Under the pieces are notes generated by a model. It ran no database searches. It was not told where the DNA came from and saw only the letters and a program-made list of their open reading frames with translations. From the NCBI GenBank assembly GCA_963989385.1, contig OZ022512.1, positions 27,115,899-27,179,898 of the forward strand: 64,000 nt of DNA, given 5' to 3'. Position numbers and translations under genes: made by a program. This document shows, piece after piece, positions 1 through 64,000 of the stretch; the first letter of the stretch is position 1; every line of letters starts with the position of its first letter. The DNA is from Ctena decussata. Its lineage: Eukaryota > Mollusca > Bivalvia > Lucinida > Lucinidae.

Positions 1-23
1 CCGATTGCGCTACGCGGCCCGGC
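1..23 (-). repeat. tRNA-derived SINE head, cut by the window edge
   Basis: On the minus strand this reads the same head (GGCCGCGTAGCGCA) as the complete SINEs at 40801-41143 and 58983-59255; the remainder would lie below position 1. Confidence 0.6.
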
Positions 24-49
24 TGGAGATATATGGAAAACTTTCCCTT

Positions 50-80
50 AATTATCCCTGTAACTCCTTCTTAGAGCCCT
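50..80. repeat. Copy of an inverted repeat end also flanking 28959-29901
   Basis: The bases from AATTATCCC through CTCCTTCTTA to GAGC match the right-hand arm at 29867-29901 with few differences. Here it is a lone arm next to the truncated SINE. Confidence 0.55.
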
Positions 81-152
81 GGGTAACTCTTCAGGTGTTA
101 ACAAGGCTTGTAGTCAGGTGGCGGATTCGAGAAAAGTGCTCTAGAAAATGAG

Positions 153-3100
153 TTTGTGGGCACTTTCGCGGCATGATGGGCAACCATGCTAAAAATACTT
201 ATTGATATGTCCTCGTTTATTTTTTGCCGGTTGCCAAGCATGACTGCCTATTATGTACCGAATAAACGAGGTCAAAGGTCATTAAGTGCAAAATCACAAA
301 AAACTGCTTAGAAAATGATTATTGTACATTTAAGATATAAATATGACTGCAGTTAAATGCTGAACATATTGAAAACCTCATTCGGCAATAGTAAAGCATA
401 TTTGGATAGTTTCTGTTCAATAAAACTGTGTATGTGTCCGTCCGTACACCTGTTTTTCTGAATGTACATGCAGTCATAGAGCTCACTTTAATATTTTATA
501 AATCGAGGACTGCACGGTATAAATATATGAACAACATGTTTCAGTTTAGTAAATTATATATTTTTAAGCAAGCTATCATATATTTCTAGCTCAACATTTA
601 CATTACAAACAGTTGGATTCATTAGCATGTGTTGTTTACAATACATAAATTGTTTACAGTTGCCATCTGAAATATAATGCAGAAAAATAGCCATAAAATT
701 ATTTGTAACGGTGTTTACACATTAAGATGCAAAAACTTTAAAAGTATAAGCTGTGAAGCAGATAAAATTCAATGTAGATAAATCAATCTCATGTAGTTTA
801 CGTTACCAAAATTGGTAAATTAGTCATTTAAATTACTATTAAGCGATTCAATTAAATAGACAAGCATAGTATCATGTATGTTCTGTGTTTATAGATGTTT
901 TTTTTTGTTTATAAAGTTGACAATAATTCATTTTGCAAACTACATTTAGACATAAAATACACGTAAGCATGATGTCGAGAATAAGTTTTCAGTTATACAG
1001 GAGTATTTTATGTGTATAATCCAGAATATCGAAACTTGTCGACCGACATTTTGAAACTCATCGCCTCATGCTTTTGATTCTAAATACAGGCAAATTTGTG
1101 CAACTACTGTAACCTATACGTTTTTGTAGGAGTGTTATAGCATCGCTTGTAATTTACGTTAAGACAGACAGGTCTGTGGGAAACGAATAAATTAATTCGA
1201 ATATAAATATTGCTATTGCCCATATGACATTATGTTGGTCCTCGTCTGAATCGCCTCTTCTAGACATTCCTCATGGGACTGATGACTATATAACTTGCAC
1301 TGAAAAAGTATGAGAAAACTTAAAATCAAATGATTTCATTTATAAGTACCCTGTTGTTAAGCGGCATTGTAGAGGCTACTAAGATGGCTCCCATAACTTC
1401 AACAGAATATTGTCTTAGTTAGTTTAATTTAGTGGCTACAGAGCTTATAGAGGCTGTCTGAAATAATGACTCAGCTGCTCCAGGTTGCATGAGGCGTGTT
1501 TTACACTTTTCAGAATTTCTCAGGAAAACATCAAAACAAACCTAGTTTGCTGTATTCAAACCTTTCGCGTCATTTTTACTTGAAGTTTCATATTATTCTA
1601 ATTGATGCATTCGAAGCTCATACATTTGCATATAGCCATTTAATGGACTAAAACTGACTTCGTTAGCCTGTGTAGTTTACGTTATAGGAAGTGTTTATTT
1701 CGTACCTGAAATCTATTAAATTTTTAAAAAGGGCATAACACTGACTTGAAACTGTGTCTTTATATAAATATGCATACAGTACATGTAAAATATTTAACAA
1801 TATGCTGCTTAATATATAAATACAAACGGAACCAGATGAATCAAGGAGGTGGGGGAGGAAGGGGTGAAAATTGTAAAAATAGCGCCAGCCATCCCCAATG
1901 GAAAGATTTATACAATATTACTCCTACTATCTTAACACTACATTTGTCAACGGTTGTAATGTCATAAATGAATGAAACCAGTTATAACTAAAGGTGTAAA
2001 TATGTATAGACTTTATGTATGTATGGAAGAGAAGGGGTGAAAATATTATGGCCATACTATAAATCACTAAGGGGACTTCATCATCGACACAGTCTACTAC
2101 ATAAAATTTCTGAAACTGTTGTTCAAGCTCTCGCAATAACAAGACCTTTACCGTAGTGCAAGCTTCAGACATCTAATGGCCTACTGTTACGCCAGCTCAG
2201 GTATCTCTTCTGAATAGGTTGTGATAACAGTCAAAGTATTTAGTGAAAACAGCAAAGGCGACTGTAGTGCGAGAGTACAGATCACGTTTGCCACTGCTAT
2301 GCTGGCTAAGCACATTACAAGACATCTGTGTTTTAACACCTCAGGCTTCTATAAGTCATCTTGTGTGATTAGCATGCCAGTTCTGGCCACCAAATGTCCT
2401 CTGCCAGTATGCTAAAATACCACTGTAGTGGCAGACATAAACGCACACCCTATAATGCTAATATCCATGTGTGGCAATACATACTTCGTAACGTATGTAA
2501 CACTGTAGATAAGGCTTTACAAAGACGTCTATAGATAAAAGGGTACCATCTTAATCTACCAGACACGTCTGTAAACACTGTGATGTCAGGTCAGGCTATT
2601 GAAAGACATCAGCATATATCATGGTACCTGCCTATGCCGCTGCACAACCTGTGCATCGACTATGGCACCTGCTCAATTTACCGAAATACCCCTAGAGATA
2701 TTGTCATGGCAGTTGTTTCTTTTATATGAATATGGACATAATTCAGTGCCAGACAGTGTATTGCCAGACATCTACAAAGTCTGTGGTACCAGCACAGGGT
2801 AAGAAAAAAAAGGATATATTGGCATGGTTTTAGAAATTCAGGCTACAACAAAGCCCCTTGAGAGACATTGCTCTCTGTTATGTGATTCCATATTATATTC
2901 TGTCTGCCTCTTTATCATGTTCGACTACCTAAAACCCACAACTAAAGAGACAGTTATATCTGCTCTTCAACTAAGTTTGTTCTCTGTCAACACTTTAGAA
3001 CAAGTTCCAATTCTCTCGACAAATTGTCACTTTCAATTATGTAGTGCCAGCTGCCTGACTAAAATACTTCCGAAGAGGCAAATGTACTGCCCCAGGCATC

Positions 3101-4099
3101 TACAAAATTGCCTAGCAGACCATTGGTCAGGCTCTAATAACCAAACATCTATATTTAGAACATTGCATCGCCTCATCTGTTAAAGATCAAAGTAGATCTA
3201 TGCAGTGCCAGTCCGTAAGATGCCGTTTATAATATCAATGGCCATGTTTCTGGTTTATGATTTTAGATTAGATATGCCCGGTAACGTATGTAACGGTGTT
3301 ATTTTCTGCGTAGTTTGATACATTTACGTTTTTCTTTTTATTTGCATTAAGGTAAAATGTAAATATTAGCTGATTTCAGTAAAATGGTTAATTTATCCGA
3401 AATATATTTGTTCATTAAATGGGGAAAAAAACTCGGTAACGTAGGCAACATTTATGCTCTATAGGAGTTAGCTTGTATGATTGTTTAGAGAAACAGCATG
3501 ATGCTTTTTGTCAATAGCAAGATTTATATACGCTTCAATATTCATTTGAATAAGAGGTATAGTAACATACGAGTTCAGCAGATTGATATGGTAACGTATT
3601 TAAATAGGCAATAACTGTCAAACGCACCAACTTTGAAGTGAGAAAGTAGAGAATGGTAACATGTAATGTTGTAATATATTTTTAGAAAAACAAAAAGTGT
3701 ATAAGGCCTCTCATTCAGATTGGTGGGGCAGGCCTATGGGCTATTGGTAACTAAAAAAACTGCATTTAGAATAAATGATATAGTAAGCCACTATACAAAA
3801 GTGTACTTACTGACCTTTGACCCACTTATGATTAAATATGATGTTGGCAATATGGCAAGAAACTTTTATGGTATGTTTACTTACTTCCTTTGCCATAGTT
3901 GTCTCTCATTTCGCGAAAGTCTCTATTAATTCAATAAGTCACTCACAAACTGGTATATAGAAATGCACCAAATGACCTTTGACCCAATTTTGACCTTATA
4001 TGACGTCTGTTGAGCTGGCAACCGGGCAAAATGGTTTAAGGTAGGTTTACTGACTTCAATGAGCCCGGTTGCCCGTCATGCCGCGAAAGTGCCCACAAA
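153..4099. mobile_element. Candidate 3.9-kb TIR element without recognisable coding capacity
   Basis: Terminal inverted arms: 153-185 begins TTTGTGGGCACTTTCGCGG and 4067-4099 is its inverse (33 nt with one clear mismatch). Inverse similarity continues inward in decayed form (about 262-285 against 3973-3990, around GACCTTTGACC). A decayed direct duplication of about 165 bp sits at the right end (about 3800-3945 and 3965-4100). The interior holds several copies of a GGTAACGTATGTAAC-like string (near 2490, 3281, 3434, 3590) and irregular CCAGACATCT-like motifs between 2160 and 3180. No transposase motif was seen; open frames are at most 119 codons and look random. I could not define a target-site duplication. 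Confidence 0.5.
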
Positions 4100-4770
4100 T
4101 CCAAAATTTCACTCTTAAACCACCGGACTATTGTCTGAGGAAGTGTAAACTAGAACATTTTCAACAATGCTTGCTATTCCAAATCAGTATTGACAATCTT
4201 GAATCTGCAACAGTTACTGTCATTATCTTTCTCTGCACTGTTAAAATCCATGAGCACTTCAATTGTTAAACTTCTAGAATGCGCCATATCACAAAAATAA
4301 AATGGGCATACTTTCCTGACTGCCCAGACTGCCTGGACAGAATTATACTCTGGATTTTGTTTCACCAGAGATGAAACTTGAATGGTACAGGACATCTCTT
4401 TTCCAGCATTTGATTTACCAATAAACTTGCTACTTTTAAGGATAGAATGTATACTTATTGTGTACAACAGAAGCGTGCAGCAAAGTAGTCTGTAAATTAT
4501 AACAGGCACATACTAGTTTTTCACCAGGAAATGCCAAATGAACAAGACATTTCATGACAGGGTAGCTCAACTGATCTTGGGCTTATTCTTTTCCATAACA
4601 ATTTCAGAGTTACACTTAAACACTGAGGCAGCTTATGCTGACATGCTGTGAGACAGTGCAGCACGTCTTCATATACATCCATATATGTTCCCATACTTCT
4701 GTGCAAGCGAGCTAAATACCTAACACTGGTCAAAACTATGGAAAACCTTGCCCTTTCATGCAAAAACAAA
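4100..4770. other. Intron stretch without identified feature
   Basis: Ordinary AT-rich sequence between the TIR element and the first palindromic MITE. Open frames here are short and match nothing I recognise. Confidence 0.4.
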
Positions 4771-5009
4771 TGAGCCACAACACAACAAAACCAACAATGT
4801 GGCATGTGTGCCACCAGAAGACATGGATCAGCCTGGACAGGGGACCAGCCTGACCAGACTCTTTGCTGTCAGCATGGAGGTAGCTTAGACCCCAAGCTAC
4901 CCAATAAGCTCACAGTGAAGACTCTGATCAGACTAGGGGATGCCCAGGCTGATCTGAGTCTTCCATGGGCACACACGCCACTTATTTGATTTTGTCGCGT
5001 TGTGGCTCA
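4771..5009. mobile_element. TGAGCC palindromic MITE, copy 1 (decayed)
   Basis: Starts TGAGCCACAACACAACAAAA and ends in the inverse with TTTTGTCGCGTTGTGGCTCA. Both halves carry the TCAGCCTGG / CCAGGCTGA arms and the centre carries the AGGTAGCTTAGACCC block typical of the family. Non-coding; an insertion in the left arm. Confidence 0.85.
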
Positions 5010-5306
5010 AATATATTAGTGGAGAAGAACATACTCTAATTTATGTTTGACTCCTTTTCCATTCATGAAAGAATAAAGAAAGGTTTTCAAGAAACTCACC
5101 TCAAACAGCATGTCAGTTAAAATACACTAAAGTTAAAATACACTGCAAACCATCTATTCATTGTGAATAAAAATAAAAAACCTATTGCTATTGTTTATGC
5201 TAAATAGTCTCAGCACTGTTTCAGTTACTGAACTCAAATGACACACAAGTGTAGCTGAACCCTAACGGCATACAAGTGTATCAAAACTGAGCTGCCAGTC
5301 TAATAC
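5010..5306. other. Intron stretch next to exon 39
   Basis: No repeat or motif identified apart from the exon 39 donor at 5305-5306. Confidence 0.4.
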
Positions 5307-63733
<58,427 letters not shown>

Positions 63734-64000
63734 CTTAAAATATAGAACACAAAGTTCAGTTAAACTTTGAGACAGAAAAAAAGTTTTCTGCTATAATTAT
63801 TTGTAGAAACCCATCTGAATCCAAACACAGGTATAGGTACCACTGTACATACAGTGATGACATAGTAACCATAGTGCCACAAAGAAGTTCTGTGGTTAGG
63901 ATCTGTTATATGTTCAAGAAAGGTTTACAAGTATCAGAACTTCTTGAAAGTAGTTTAAAGTAGCTATTTTCAAACTGTTTTCATGTCTTTTTCTTTTTCA

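Noticed and set aside
1927..2172. Additional dynein exon in the 1-5306 region
   Set aside because: The minus-strand frame here shows no dynein landmark and lacks a fitting acceptor/donor phase.
2824..3183. 119-codon open frame as a gene
   Set aside because: No recognisable motif, no splice or promoter context, and it lies inside a candidate non-coding transposon.

Overview
The window is a piece of an animal genome, most likely a bivalve mollusc. That placement is an inference from the repeat landscape: tRNA-derived SINEs, TGAGCC palindromic MITEs, and minisatellites carrying (GGAC)n tracts and ending in a hairpin. It is AT-rich, with no operons, no prokaryotic signals and no long uninterrupted ORFs.

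The only protein-coding gene I can support is on the minus strand and spans almost the whole window: an axonemal outer-arm dynein heavy chain, closest to the DNAH5/DNAH8 type. I rebuilt 39 consecutive exons from 63733 down to 5307. Every join uses GT-AG, keeps phase and has no stop: 6278 coding nt, about 2092 residues. They run from the linker/AAA1 boundary through AAA1-AAA4 (all four P-loops visible), the stalk with its microtubule-binding domain, AAA5 and its strut coiled coil, into the start of AAA6. The tail and most of the linker lie beyond position 64000. The rest of AAA6 and the C-terminal domain (roughly 750-800 residues in the family) were not found and must lie beyond position 1, so 1-5306 would be one intron.

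About 90 percent of the window is intron, packed with mobile elements. (i) A group with one shared plan: a short head motif, a body often made of tandem repeats, a GAC- or GCC-rich tract, and a terminal hairpin whose 3' arm is complementary to the head. Seven families of this plan are present with different but internally matched head/tail motifs. It resembles the published organisation of Helentron-associated (HINE, DINE-1-like) and bivalve pearl elements. One family has grown into a roughly 6-kb satellite with a 1129-bp higher-order repeat. (ii) A palindromic TGAGCC MITE of about 240 bp, nine clear copies. (iii) Foldback elements of several families, often within 5-35 nt of an exon edge. (iv) tRNA-derived SINEs, one nested in a MITE. 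(v) mariner-like, piggyBac-like and larger TIR elements.

Layout, low to high coordinates: 1-5306 TIR element and MITE; 5307-7179 exons 39-38 with a minisatellite; 7180-11958 long intron with a foldback, a tandem duplication and a 2.3-kb TIR element; 11959-27916 exons 37-28 with hairpin-tailed elements; 27917-45846 exons 27-12; 45847-52102 satellite intron; 52103-63733 exons 11-1.
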